Assembly: GCA_009602725.1 (NCBI GenBank) | Contig: WELB01000033.1 | Coordinates: 74,068-118,497 of the forward strand | DNA: 44,430 bases | Origin: Spirogloea muscicola | Lineage: Eukaryota; Streptophyta; Zygnematophyceae; Spirogloeales; Spirogloeaceae | Direction of reading: 5' to 3' | Shown: piece by piece, positions 11,646 to 21,644 of the stretch | Layout: each line of letters begins with the position of its first letter | How positions within the stretch are numbered: the first letter of the stretch is position 1 | The notes under the pieces: generated by a model | Databases searched by the model: none | Seen by the model: the letters and a program-made list of their open reading frames with translations, nothing else | Told to the model about the DNA's origin: nothing | Program-made: the position numbers and the translations under genes

Positions 11646-11798
11646 CCCAGCTCGCCCGCCACACCATCGCCCGTCGCTTCCGTGGGGAGCCGGTCGACTT
11701 TCCTGCAGCCGGGTCGCTGGCGCAAGTGTACGTATGCGCCTGGCCGTCTCGCTGCAGAGGTCTATGGCCCGGGCGCTGCACCTTCGTGCCGGCAGAGC
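11646..11798 (+). mobile_element. Family A copy (host), left part, split by a nested A element
   Basis: Encodes the family A C-terminal block (L-A-R-H-T-I-A-R-R-F-R-G-E-P-V-D-F...), with a one-base deletion near CAAGTGTACGTATG. It stops at ...GTGCCGGCAGAGC (11798), where the minus-strand element begins. The sequence continues at 15329 with GCAGAGCCCTCGC, so the two pieces are one interrupted copy. Confidence 0.88.
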
Positions 11799-14700
11799 AA
11801 GAAAGTGCTCGCCCATTGAGAATAGGGGCTGGAACAATCAGCCCGAAAAAGAATGAACAGAGTACGAGAAGGGGGCCAGGGGAAGCGCTAAGAAACAGAA
11901 ACAAAGCAGCTACGAGACACTTAGTAACCCCTGCTAAGCAGCCCCAGATCAGAGATGCTGGGCTCCTGGAAGTGGGTCCCCTGGCCAGAGCCAGAGGCAG
12001 CAGCGAGGGCTCTGCCGGCACGAAGGTGCAGCGCCCGGGCCATGGACCTCTGCAGCGAGACGGCCAGGCGCATTCGATACACTTGCGCCAGCGACCGGGC
12101 TGCAGGGAAGTCTACCGGCTCTCCATGGAAGCGCCGGGCGATGGTGTGGCGGGCGAGCTGGGTGAGCAGCTCGAGCCACCGAGCGCCCAGCGCCCCATGT
12201 GTGTCGATGGCCAAATGGAAGAACTCGTCTTCCCGCGGATGATCCGCGTACTTCAGCTCTTTGGCCCGAGCAGCGCAGGCGACCGCATACCCAGCCGTGG
12301 TGGCACAGTTAGCTGGGTGTGAGCGGTCATAGGCATCAGTAGTCACCACGTCCAGGAGAAGACGTGGCCCGCCGGCCTGCCGGGTGGCCACCAGGTCTAC
12401 ACGCCTAGCGTGGAGACCGTCGGCCCTGTGCTGGATTGGCATGATTCCGGAGTGCTCTGCTGCCACGGAGAAACCAGCCTCCAACAGGATGCCATGCATT
12501 ACGTCGCGGAGGCGGTCGTGGGCCGCTGTCCGCTCTCCGCCGTGGGAACAGCGCAGAACATGAGCAGCCAGCTCTCCAGGCTCGGTCCCGCGCTCGCCAC
12601 ACTCACATTGACGCACACCCTGGAGACATGGCGGCAGTAGGCCCAGGAGCCGGTGGACGGCACTTCGGAATACCTCGTCCGGGAGGGTGAGGGCGTCGTA
12701 GAGGGGGAGGGCCTGGAGCCACGCCGCAGCCCCCGGGGAAGAGGCCGAGTGGAGTCTCGCGCGCCCGCGCAAGTCGGCCTCGGGGAGCTGGAGCACGGCG
12801 GTGGTGTAGGCGGCCTTGTCGACCACTGCCGCGATGCGCGCTTGGACGCGCAAGTCGGCGGTGTGCGCGAGGTGCGCAAAGGATACCGCCTGGCCGGCCA
12901 GGTCCGGGTGCGCCGCGAGCAGCTCCTGGTGGGCGGAGCGAAGCGACACCTGGAACGGCAGCGGGCCCATGTCGACCTCCGCCACCGCCTGCTCCAGTGC
13001 CCGCCGGCCGTGGACCAAGAAGCGCTGGGCCACGGAGGCGGCAGTCTGCGCCCAGCTGCCGAGGTATGCCGCCCGGCAAGAACGAGCGAGCGGGCGCAGG
13101 CCGAGACCACCGTGGCTGAGGGGTAGCGCCGCCTGGTGGATAGCTGCTGGCGACTGGAGGAAGCCCTGGTGGCGGACCAGGGCCGCCAAGCTCGCCACCA
13201 TGCTTGCATCGAAATCTGCATACGCTGCCAACGCCCCAGGGGACGGCGGAGTGGCCCGCGTCAGGTACTGGGGCCGCTGCCCAATGGCCCTGGTCAACAT
13301 GGCCAGCGATAGTTGCATGTCGTCCAGCTCGGGAAGCCGGGCCGCAGGCTGAAGGTGCTCCGCCAGGCGGGCTCGCAGCTGCCCCTCCACGAAGGACGGC
13401 GCGCCGATGGGGACCCCCAGCAGGGTGAAGCCATCTGCTGGAGTTTGGCAGCCGGTGGGCAGCGTCAGGTTGGGTGGGAGGCCGCTGGGAGACCAGGCCG
13501 CGCACTTTGACGCCCGGGTGGACAGGCCGAGGGTGGCCAGCTGCAGCTCAAGGGTGATGAAGGCCGCCGCCACGTCTTCCGGAGGGCCGACGATGGTGGT
13601 GTCGTCCGCGAAGGAGGGGAGTAGGACTCCTGGGTGTGCCGCGGCGGTTGCCTGCAGGGCCCGGTGGTGAGCGAGCGCAAAGTAGAAGCCGGCGAGGGGG
13701 TCTCCTTGCCGCGTGCCCGCTTGGGACTGCAGGACCTCCACTTGATCTCCCCCTGTCCGCCAGAGGAGGTCGCTGGGCTGACCGTACCCCAAGCGGAAAA
13801 AGGGTACCAGGGAGGGGAAGGATGCCCGGAGCTCCTCCGCAATGCTGGCGCGCTCCACAGTGTTGAAGGCATTCTTCACGTCAACGGCCAGCACCAGCCA
13901 CCCCGGGTGCTGGTCCAAGGTCGCACGAACCCCATGGACGACGGCCTCGCCCCCACTCCGCAGCCCCGCGCCGTACTGGTGTGGCGCCATGTGCACCTGC
14001 GCCGGCCCCGCATGCTGCTGCCAGAGTACGCGGCTCACCAGGCGGTACAGGACCTCCCCAATGGCAATGGGCCTGACTCCCCCGCTCGGCTTGTCGAGGG
14101 CGAGCAGCGTGCTGGTGCACAGTACGCCGCGGATGCTGGCCGGCACATTGTCGCGGGCCATATGCTGGCAGATCTGCAGCAGCGCGTTGAAGTCTGTTGC
14201 CTCACCCTCAAGGAAGATCTCCCGCAGGTGCTCAGTTAGCATGCGGGAGGGGCCGCCGGCGGCTGCGCGACGGCTGGTCTGGAGAGCCTTCTTGAGGGCG
14301 TCGGCGTCCAAGACCACCTCCTCCGGCGGGGCGAACGCGGCCAACCACGGTGGCAGGGGGGAGCTGGACGGGGGGTGGAGGGAGTCCAGAGCCGCCCGGG
14401 TTGCCGCATTGGTCGGCGCCAGCATCGCATCGTCCAGGGCCTGCACAGCCCGGGAGAGCTCGCCCGCGTGGCCGTAGCGAAGAGCCCTGCGGACGCTGGC
14501 GGCCCGGTCGTGTGTTGCCCCTCGACCACCACGGTTGGCTTCGGATGCCGCCACGGCTGCGTCGTGCCTCGCCAGGAGCTCCTCCCAGTGCCCGCTCTCG
14601 AACAACTGGACGCGTTCCAAGAGGGGCTGCTGGCCCTGCTTGCGGCTGTCGAGAGAGACCCGCCCGAGCAACAGCCGGGGGAAGAGGATGAACAGCTTCC

Positions 14701-15328
14701 ACGCCGCCTCGTCTCTGTGGTCCACGACGATCCGCTGTGTCACCGGGCGGAGCGCGCGGCGGAGGTGTGGGCGTGCCCAGCGTGGAACATGGCGTAGAAG
14801 CGGCAGGGCCGCCTGGCGGTGAACTGCGGCCAGGTCAAGGTCGGCCAGCCACTGCCAGTGGTGAGGCGTGGGCGGGGACGGCGCGGGAGGCCTGCCTGGT
14901 CTGCCCCGACGACCACCCGCCGCCGCTGCGCTCCGCGCCTGCTCCGCACGGTTGATGTTGCCCGCGCAAGTTCGCTGGTGGTTGGACCGGCCGGACCGCG
15001 TGGTGAAGGTCCTCTGGCAAAGCTGGCACCGAGGCGGGTCGGGCGAGGGAGGAGAGGGCGACGGCGGTGGAGCCGGCTCGCTCGGCGGGGGTGGAGGCGG
15101 CGGAGATGGGGGGGGCGTCGATGGCGCCGACTGTGGAAGGCTGGGCGGCTCGAGAGGCGGGATGGCGGATGATCGGGAAGGCGGCGTCGGAGGAGGTGGG
15201 GGCGGTGGGAACGTCGGCGGCTGTGGTGACGACGGCTCGGCGGGCGGTAGCGGCTGCCGCGCCACTGTCGTCGGAGAAGCACAATCAGGGACGTCAGGGC
15301 CGAGCACATGGGGCATGGTACCCTGAGA
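11799..15328 (-). mobile_element. Near full-length family A non-LTR retrotransposon, TSD-flanked
   Basis: A 3530-bp minus-strand element inserted into the plus-strand family A copy. Both flanks carry the 7-bp target-site duplication GCAGAGC (11792-11798 and 15329-15335). Its 3' UTR (11799-11920) holds the hairpin, here with one changed base, and ends in GGGCGAGCACTTTCTT directly against the TSD, with no poly(A). At the 5' end only 12 nt separate the TSD from the ATG, so slight 5' truncation is possible. The intact ORF and clean TSD suggest a recent insertion. Confidence 0.92.
11921..15316 (-). CDS. Retrotransposon polyprotein: C2HC zinc finger, reverse transcriptase, RLE-type endonuclease (family A)
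   Basis: Single intact ORF of 1131 residues. Residues 20-95 are very proline-rich. A C2HC zinc finger (C97, C100, H113, C117) is the probable target-DNA-binding module. The reverse transcriptase spans about 330-610, with LVLAVDVKNAFNTV (motif A, D479), SQAGTRQGDPL (motif B, 531-541) and FADD (motif C, 569-572). A C-terminal CxC...HxxxC knuckle (C904, C906, H919, C923) precedes a restriction-like endonuclease region with R-V-D-L-V-A (D974), L-L-D-V-V (D989) and KELKY (1019-1023), resembling R2-type RLE cores. A basic C-terminus ends SDLGLLSRGY. There is no AP-endonuclease domain and no second ORF. Such proteins nick a target and prime cDNA synthesis from their own RNA. The clade (R2/NeSL/Hero-like or new) is not resolvable by eye. 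Many long shadow ORFs on both strands result from the high GC content. Confidence 0.93.
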   Translation of the reverse strand: MPHVLGPDVPDCASPTTVARQPLPPAEPSSPQPPTFPPPPPPPTPPSRSSAIPPLEPPSLPQSAPSTPPPSPPPPPPPSEPAPPPSPSPPSPDPPRCQLCQRTFTTRSGRSNHQRTCAGNINRAEQARSAAAAGGRRGRPGRPPAPSPPTPHHWQWLADLDLAAVHRQAALPLLRHVPRWARPHLRRALRPVTQRIVVDHRDEAAWKLFILFPRLLLGRVSLDSRKQGQQPLLERVQLFESGHWEELLARHDAAVAASEANRGGRGATHDRAASVRRALRYGHAGELSRAVQALDDAMLAPTNAATRAALDSLHPPSSSPLPPWLAAFAPPEEVVLDADALKKALQTSRRAAAGGPSRMLTEHLREIFLEGEATDFNALLQICQHMARDNVPASIRGVLCTSTLLALDKPSGGVRPIAIGEVLYRLVSRVLWQQHAGPAQVHMAPHQYGAGLRSGGEAVVHGVRATLDQHPGWLVLAVDVKNAFNTVERASIAEELRASFPSLVPFFRLGYGQPSDLLWRTGGDQVEVLQSQAGTRQGDPLAGFYFALAHHRALQATAAAHPGVLLPSFADDTTIVGPPEDVAAAFITLELQLATLGLSTRASKCAAWSPSGLPPNLTLPTGCQTPADGFTLLGVPIGAPSFVEGQLRARLAEHLQPAARLPELDDMQLSLAMLTRAIGQRPQYLTRATPPSPGALAAYADFDASMVASLAALVRHQGFLQSPAAIHQAALPLSHGGLGLRPLARSCRAAYLGSWAQTAASVAQRFLVHGRRALEQAVAEVDMGPLPFQVSLRSAHQELLAAHPDLAGQAVSFAHLAHTADLRVQARIAAVVDKAAYTTAVLQLPEADLRGRARLHSASSPGAAAWLQALPLYDALTLPDEVFRSAVHRLLGLLPPCLQGVRQCECGERGTEPGELAAHVLRCSHGGERTAAHDRLRDVMHGILLEAGFSVAAEHSGIMPIQHRADGLHARRVDLVATRQAGGPRLLLDVVTTDAYDRSHPANCATTAGYAVACAARAKELKYADHPREDEFFHLAIDTHGALGARWLELLTQLARHTIARRFHGEPVDFPAARSLAQVYRMRLAVSLQRSMARALHLRAGRALAAASGSGQGTHFQEPSISDLGLLSRGY

Positions 15329-15560
15329 GCAGAGCCCTCGCTGCTGCCTCTGGCTATGGCCAGGGGACCCACTTCCAGGAGCCTAGCATCTCTGATCTGC
15401 GGCTGCTTAGCAGGGGTTACTGAGTGATCCGTAGCTGCTTTGTTTCTTTGTGTGCTTGCTTATCTTAGCGCTTCCCCTGGCCCCCTTCTCGTACTCTATG
15501 TATTCTTTTTTGGGCTGGCTTTTCCAGCCCCTATCCTCAATGGGCGAGCACTTTCTTCTT
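15329..15560 (+). mobile_element. Family A copy (host), right part with 3' tail
   Basis: Continues the copy broken at 11798: GCAGAGCCCTCGC ... SDLRLLSRGY, TGA at 15421-15423, then the A 3' UTR with hairpin at 15512-15530 and terminus GGGCGAGCACTTTCTTCTT near 15560. Confidence 0.9.
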
Positions 15561-15611
15561 TCCCTCCTTCGGCTGGCGTCTCACATGGCATTGACTTACA
15601 TTGGAAAAAGA

Positions 15612-15690
15612 GGGAAGGTGCGCGGTGCGCATGAAAATGAAGCGAGGCCAATTCAAGCCAATACATTGTTCAGGCAGAAAATGCAGGAAA
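15612..15690 (-). mobile_element. Family B 3' tail fragment
   Basis: The minus strand reads CTGCCTGAACAATGTATTGG then CTTGAATTGGCCTCGCTTCA and GCGCACCGCGCACC, the same tail as at 23669-23745 and 28340-28410. Confidence 0.75.
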
Positions 15691-15777
15691 AGTAAAACAA
15701 GGTCTACCAGGGCCGGAAGGTGCAAATAACACGCTATCATATTTGTAAGTGTATCGTCGCTGAACGTTCTGGTTAGC

Positions 15778-15869
15778 TGCTTCCCCTGGCCCCCTTCTCG
15801 TAATCTGTTCATTCCCTTTTGGGCTGGCTTTTCCAGCCCCTATCCTCAATGGGCGAGCACTTTCTTCTA
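15778..15869 (+). mobile_element. Family A 3' tail
   Basis: CTTCCCCTGGCCCCCTTCTC ... TTTTGGGCTGG-CTTTT-CCAGCCC ... GGGCGAGCACTTTCTTC. Only about 90 bp of the 3' UTR is present, 5'-truncated. Confidence 0.8.
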
Positions 15870-15946
15870 ACAACAGGCCCGAGACGCTCGCAAGCTTGTG
15901 TGTCCCACCGGGTCCGGCCAAGCGGCTGACGTCAGGCTGCCTCGAG

Positions 15947-16005
15947 CACGTGCGGGGGACACGCCACGCGTCGACATTTGTGGAGCCCCGCCGGTAGTAC
16001 ACGTG
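15947..16005. promoter_or_regulatory. Two CACGTG motifs upstream of membrane-protein gene
   Basis: CACGTG at 15947-15952 and 16000-16005, about 700 bp before the start codon at 16685. They are possible bHLH/bZIP sites, inferred from sequence only. The region 15880-16684 is very GC-rich and shows no supported exon. Confidence 0.3.
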
Positions 16006-16187
16006 TCGAGCATCCGGGCACGTACGGGCAGCCGCAGAACGTTTCTACTGCTGCCCGCGGCTCGGGCCGGGGAACGTACGGAGCAGCCGACGCCCCCAGG
16101 TGGGCCATCGGGCCCAACCGGCTCAACGGGGACGACACTTGGCCCCCGGGGTGGATTTGATGAGTCGTCAAAAGCCCACCTCGGCCC

Positions 16188-16256
16188 CCCCGCCGCCGCC
16201 GCCGCCGCGGCCATCGCCATCGCCGCTGCCGCCGCCGCCGCCGCCGCCGCGGCGCG
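16188..16256 (+). repeat. GCC/CGC triplet microsatellite
   Basis: Runs of GCC and CGCCG with a CCATCGCCATCG interruption, in the 5' flank of the membrane-protein gene. The long ORFs here on both strands (poly-Ala or poly-Pro) are products of the repeat. Confidence 0.85.
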
Positions 16257-16684
16257 CGGAGCCCCTTGGAGCGAGAAAGGCTCGCTCCTAGGGGCTAAGG
16301 CGCAGCGCTCGCGGGGCTGCGCCTGCTTCCATGGGCCGGCAAGGCACGCTGACCCTTCCGGTAGCGTGACGCTTGACGGCGGACCGCCCTCTGCGCCGCG
16401 CTGAGGGACGCGAGATATCGTCTTCCGCCCGTTGTGCGGTCGCCGCAGCAGTCGGCCACCCCGCCTCGCGACGTAGGCCTTGCGGCGTGGCCATGGTCCG
16501 GCGCGGCGGCCGGCACGGGCCCCCGAGCAGCCTCCAGGCCACGCAGCGGAGCCAGGCGCACCGCAAGGAGTGGCTGCGGGGCTGGCTGCGCGCGGGCTGA
16601 TGCTCCGCAACCTCTAGCTCGCGAAGCTCGCGGGTCTTCCGTGCCGGGAAGTCCGGCGCCGGCGGCGTCGTCGGCGCAGCAAGG

Positions 16685-19600
16685 ATGTCGGCGTTCTCGA
16701 GCTGCTGGTTCCCGCCGACGTGCCTCAGCCTGACCGTCGTCGGCCTCGTCAAAGGTGAGTCGTCGCGACGCGGTAGACCAGGCTGAAACGCATGGGGCTG
16801 TTCGACGCCTTCCAGCCATGCTTTGGCTGGGGCTCCCCCGGCAATTGTCACTGCCTGCGGTGCACCGCCAGTTTGGCCATGCCCGACCGTTTGCCTAGGG
16901 CCGGCGGCCAGGCCGCCTGTCTGCTGACCTGCTGACTGTGGGAAGCCGTGGCGCTGCCAGGCCTGCTCATCTTCCCGCTCGCGCTTGTCATCCTCGTCGT
17001 CGGCAACACCCTTGTCGCGCTCGGCCTCTTGCCACTCACCTTCGTCATGACCCTCTACTCCGTTGCCTTGTAAGCTCACACCTAGTTCCCACCCTCTGCT
17101 TTTGCATCAGCCCTCATAGCACGTGCATGGCGGACAGTCTCGACGGACAGCCCAGGCAGGCTGACAAAATGGTTGCAAGGCAATTGTTGCTGGAACACAC
17201 TCATGGGCACAGCAGCATTGTGCGTCAAATAGCCTAGGTGTAGGTGTAGGGTACAAGCACTGCCAGGTTCACGGCGCCTGCATGCCCAACACCAAACAAG
17301 CAATAGTGCGAACAAACCTTGGCCTGTCGTCTGTTGACAATTTGCAGCAAAGCCAACGACACCTGTCAGGCACTGACTCAATCTGTCGCCAACGCACTCT
17401 TCCAGGACGAAGCAGCTGAGCATGGTTCAAAGGGCGGGAGCTCTTGTCTGCCTGCCCGTCCTGATTCTCCTCTGGCCGGTCGTCGTCTTCGTTGGCAGCT
17501 TGTTTGTCAGTGTCATGTATGGCTTCTTCGTGCCCCAGATTGCCACGTTCAAGGCCATTGGCGACAACCGGGAAGACAAGCTGCACCATGTTCTCCGGGT
17601 GAGCACTTTGCCAGCCAGTTAGAAAAGGCTTTTGCCACTGCCAGCCAGTCCCCAGCAGTTACAGCCGCTCCCACTCCACACCCACACACGCATGCTGCAC
17701 AACATCGTTAAAAATGTTGGGGCACCTCTAAATGATAAAATCGAGGCGCCTTTCCACAGGATGGGTTTGTGGGCCAGATAGGCGTTTGCGTGTCGATTGT
17801 CGAGGACTTTGCCGATTTCAGCTACAACAGCTACCCATGGTACCTAAAGAATTATCGCACCAAGGAGGTGAAGGCGGACAGCATCTCGAGTATGATCAAG
17901 TGAGCGCCGCTGCTTTGTTGTGGGGCAGAACTGTGTCTCCCTGGCTGGTTGTGTCTAACAATCCCACAGTCCACTGTTCACACACTATTAGGTAGCGCTG
18001 AGCTTTGAGTAGGTCAGTTGCCTCTTCTCAACTGACCTGAGTCAAGTGAATGTTGTGCATGGTAAGTCAAAGCATCTGACATGACAATCAGGCACAAGTT
18101 TGTGGGCTTATGCATGCTTGTGCCCTGCACCAGGCAATGAATGTGCACACCATTGCTGTACTTCTCAATCATCTCAGATGAGTTTAGTGTTTGCTTGTCA
18201 GGATCAAGGTACTGCCAGGGTGCCTCCTTGTCAGTGTATGCGGGCTCCTAGCCGACACAGTCCTCCTCACTGCCATCGCAATTGCCAAGAGCCCAGTGCT
18301 GCTGTGGCGTGGCTGGCAGCGGCTCTTTGAGTCGGCGATTGAGCGCCAGGGGCTATGCCTCGAGGCCACCTGCCTGCCGTGCGCCTTGCTTGTGCTCCTC
18401 CTCTGGCCTATCGCTGTGCTTCTGTCCATTATTGGCGCTTTTATGCTCAGCCCCTTTGTGGGGTTGTATGCCGCGGCTATTGCATACCAGGTGCTCCACT
18501 ATACACGTGGCCAGCTCTTTGCAGAGGCCAATGGCCTGTGTCTCTTTGTGCCCTTCTCAGACGGAGATTGAACTACACAATTGCTGCAGGGCATCTTAAG
18601 CTTTTTGCAGACCCACTTGCCTGAAGCCTATATGAGCTTGTCTTTGGCAGGAGAACTCAACAAAGATGGGGTTTGCTTACATTATGACCGTGGTAGCGGA
18701 GTTTGACGAGTACACAAATGAGCTGCTGGACATGAATGAAGGGACAGTCTTCCCCAAGTGAGCACAGCTTGCTTCAAGGATTGTTTGCCTATTTGCTTTT
18801 GTGTACTCTGATCGCATAGCCAAGTGCCTCAGCAGGATATGGTGTGTCTGCCATCTTGCAGGTATGGATACCGGCAGGATGCGGGGTCGGCTTCACAGTC
18901 CTCCTCTGAGGCCACCTCGGAGCAGGGTGCCAAGGTTGCTGCAACGGAGGAGCAAGACAAGGCGGCGGAGCAGTCAGTCAGCCATCAGTCACTGGAGCTG
19001 CCGCAGCAGCAGCTGGGGCAGGTGCCAGTTGCGATGCCGCTCGATGGTGACCAGTCCAGGGCCAGCATATGGCAGGCCATTGAGAAGCAGGCAGCGGGAG
19101 GCGGGATGCCAGGTCGGTTGCCTCAGCGGCAGCGGTCGCCATCGTTGTCGTCGAGGCTCTCGGGCCTCGAGAGGCAACGCTCGGGGCCAGCCGTCATACT
19201 CCACCGACTTGCGCGCACTGCCGCCGGCAAGCCAAGGCCAGCACAGCATTTGGCTGTGAAGCAGGTACTTGCTAAGCTGCAAGTCTAGTAAAGAGCAAGA
19301 TTGGCATTGTGAACGTGCAACGGCACTTTGAGTTGCAATATGTGGTACATTCTGCGGCGTGCTAATATATTAATGCTCTGGGTTTAGGGTTAGTGTGTAG
19401 GGTTTGAGGTGAAGGGTTTGGGGTTTCAGGTAAGGAGTAGGGGTTAGGATTTAGGGTTATGGTTTTGTTGTCGGTGCTGACAGCCGAACCTGACATAGTG
19501 GAGGAGAACTTTGTTTGGCAGCTGTGGAGCAGCTTGATGGGGACGTGCAAGATGATAGGGCACGAGCTGGTGGACTGCGGTGTCATCGGACCAAAGGAGA

Positions 19601-20607
19601 TGCAGCGGTGGACACTTGACTGGGCAGGCCCGAATATGCGGAGTGGCGCGGTGGGCATCCCGGCCCTCTGCCTGCTTCGCACGCTGCTCCAGTCGTACAA
19701 GCGCAACTCGGCGGGCCTGGTTTTCTGTAAGTCCTCTTCTCCCAGACCATTGATGAGCTTGACCATGCTACGCACGCACAGCCTTCAGAAAGTTGCGCAA
19801 ATTTTCCTTTTGCTGATGGCTACTGCTGTTACTTGCTGGACCTCTATATGTTAGCTCACAGGTAAGTTCGTTATATGATAGATTGCCTGTCTAGGTCTAC
19901 CTCCAGCAGGCATCTTGTTCCTATGTACCACTTCTTAAGGCCTCAACGTCTGCTCGCTTGACTTTTCTGCTTCGTGCCATGACCTGTCGTCCCTATAGGT
20001 GATGGCCACGAGCTGCTGGCCAGCAACAAGCCGGACCATCGGGTGGTAGAGTGGTTCTTCAATCCGCTCATGGTGATCAAATTGCAGCTGCAAGCGGACC
20101 AGCTTTCGCCAAGAGAGGAGCGCTACTTTGAAGGGCTTGTCCTCTCGATGGGCAATGATACGGTCTTGGAGAGGTGGCTTCAGGACAAGGATGCAGCCCC
20201 CCCTACTGAAGCTGCTCGTAATAGCGAGCTTCAGGGATTTGCACGCAGGTAAGAGAACCTGTCTGTAGATTTGAGTGATAATTGGGGTTGTCGAGATGTT
20301 TAATGGAAGATTGGACATATGACTTTTGGCCTTCACGAAAAGCTGTCAAGCCTGACTTGTCGCTCCTGCCTCCTAGCAGAGCCATGCATTTAGAATGAGT
20401 TAAGGTCAGTCAGGCAGCCACCTCACATGGCAAGTAAGACTACTACATGCTTTCAGGATTCAAGGTATTGCTACCACCTTGGCAACATTCCCCACATTCC
20501 GGCGGCGATTCCACAGGCTTGTTGAGGAGTTGGGTCCCTATGCTCGGGCCCAAAGACTGCACCAACCAACAAGCGTGCCAGCGAGTATTGACAACTTGCC
20601 AGTATGA
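16685..20607 (+). CDS. Multi-pass membrane protein, At3g27390-like plant family
   Basis: Phase-checked exons: 16685-16754, 16961-17069, 17406-17598, 17760-17899, 18202-18490, 18651-18757, 18862-19264, about 19441-19726, 19999-20248 and 20457-20607 (TGA). This gives about 665 residues. The pattern follows the plant family of Arabidopsis At3g27390 (uncharacterised membrane protein): VKGLLIFPLALVILVVG, TKQLSMVQRAG before a hydrophobic LILLWPV segment, YGFFVPQIATFKAIG, IVEDFADFSYNSY, LPG...KSPVLLWRGWQRLF, LCLEATCLP, LLLWPIAVL, EFDEYTNELLDM-EGTVFP, a variable hydrophilic linker, and a C-terminal RRIQGIATTLATFPTFRRRF. Several hydrophobic helices predict a membrane protein, with a cytosolic or lumenal tail. 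Function is unknown in the family. The N-terminus (ATG at 16685) is the first in-frame Met before the first helix. The joint between exons 7 and 8 is uncertain: the strong acceptor at 19483 is out of phase, while 19440 keeps frame but places part of a telomere-like tract in the exon. Confidence 0.85.
19376..19467 (+). repeat. Degenerate TTTAGGG-like tract in intron
   Basis: GGGTTTAGGGTTAG ... AGGGTTTGAGG ... GGGTTTGGGGTTTCAGG ... GATTTAGGGTTATGG: about ten imperfect telomere-like units between exons 7 and 8 of the membrane-protein gene. Plant-type interstitial telomeric or telo-box sequence. Confidence 0.8.
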
Positions 20608-21405
20608 CCTTAGAGCTCTTAAGTGTGTGCAATCTTACAGCAGGAGCACTGCTTATCATGAGGTAGTGCTACAGATGGTGGCTGCAGCATGCTGATTGCA
20701 CACTCCAGTCCAAATCTTGTGTTAGCGCACGTCTCATCCAGGATTTTGAGAGCTTTATAAGCCCCCACCCCCCCTCACGCCCACCAACAACTCCTCCTTT
20801 TTACTGATAACTACCTTGCCGTCTCGGCTTTCAATTTGCACCTTGACAGGCCACGCTGGCCACTTTCTCACCATGATCTGTTTGTAACACTTAGGGTTTA
20901 TTTCGGATGCTTCTCTTATTAGTGCAGCAGAGGGCATTCTGTTCAGATGTTGCCAAGGATTGCTAGTAGCAGTCTTGGTTGAATCTCCCAACATCTGTGG
21001 GCGCCTAGGGGTCCTTTGCAAGCTGGCAGCCATACAGTAAGACAAATGAATGGGCGGAGCTTTCAGACACGACGCCCTCCTCACACCTCAATGGCACCTC
21101 GGATTGCTAGGAATTTGACACACTCCACTTGGTGTGCAGTGTGTGACACCGCTGTTGTGGCCGGTGAGACAGGATCGACGTAGTCGAAAACATTCAAGCG
21201 TGGACTTTCCAGGACTCGTAGTTTGCCTTTGGTCGTCATGAGCTTAACATAAAGAGCTTGTTCGTGACTTCATTGTTCCTTATGCTACTCCATTGTCCAT
21301 CAGAGCCGTGCATGGAGTCACTGCGGCCCGCGCCTGCGAGGCTGCACACCTGGGCACCTGGGGCACAGGTCGCCGCTCCTCTGTCCCAGCTGTCCTGGCT
21401 GGCAT
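20608..21405. other. Intergenic, no supported gene
   Basis: 3' flank of the membrane-protein gene. A pyrimidine-rich stretch (20760-20810) and stop-filled frames; nothing recognised. Confidence 0.5.
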
Positions 21406-21411
21406 ATACAG

Positions 21412-21556
21412 CCGCTTCTGACTAGAGGTTACTGAGCGTTCCCTGGCTGATGTCTTAGTCCTAGTCCTTCGTTCTCCGGCTCCTTCAGACCTTGTCCATT
21501 CCTTTGGGCTGGCCTTTCCCAGCCACCAGTCAATCTGGCCGCGCTTCTTGCTTCCT
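21412..21556 (+). mobile_element. Family D 3' end and tail
   Basis: Starts with the end of the ORF (T-R-G-Y-stop: CTAGAGGTTACTGAGCG), then CCCTGGCTGATGTCTTAGTC, CAGACCTTGTCCATTCCTTT, hairpin GGGCTGGCC-TTT-CCCAGCC, and CAGTCAATCTGGCCGCGCTT. The same tail occurs at 22481-22640 (-), 39290-39420 (-) and 42600-42705 (+). Confidence 0.8.
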
Positions 21557-21586
21557 TAACACCAGCAGCGACATTCTTTCCCAGCT

Positions 21587-21644
21587 CTTTCTCGTGCACG
21601 GCTGCTGCCTGGAGTCCAGGGCGCGACTGCCGTGCACGAGAAAG
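21587..21644. repeat. 16-bp perfect inverted repeat (hairpin)
   Basis: CTTTCTCGTGCACGGC (21587-21602) and its exact reverse complement GCCGTGCACGAGAAAG (21629-21644) enclose a 26-nt loop that itself holds CTGGAGTCCAG. This is a strong cruciform or RNA hairpin with no coding context, unlike the retroelement tail hairpins. Confidence 0.9.

Noticed and set aside
12499-14702. Long ORFs on other frames of the A element (for example 12499-13221 -, 12603-13505 -, 13634-14239 +)
   Set aside because: Shadows of the 1131-codon RT frame in very GC-rich sequence; Arg/Pro/Ala-rich with no family motifs.
15867-17079. ORFs 15867-16610 and 16288-17079 on the minus strand and 15898-16404 on the plus strand
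   Set aside because: They cross a GCC microsatellite and the first exon of the membrane-protein gene, with biased composition and no motif.
17344-17405. Earlier acceptor (after TTTGCAG) for exon 3 of the membrane-protein gene
   Set aside because: It leads into a frame lacking the conserved KQL and helix; the acceptor at 17405 gives the family sequence.
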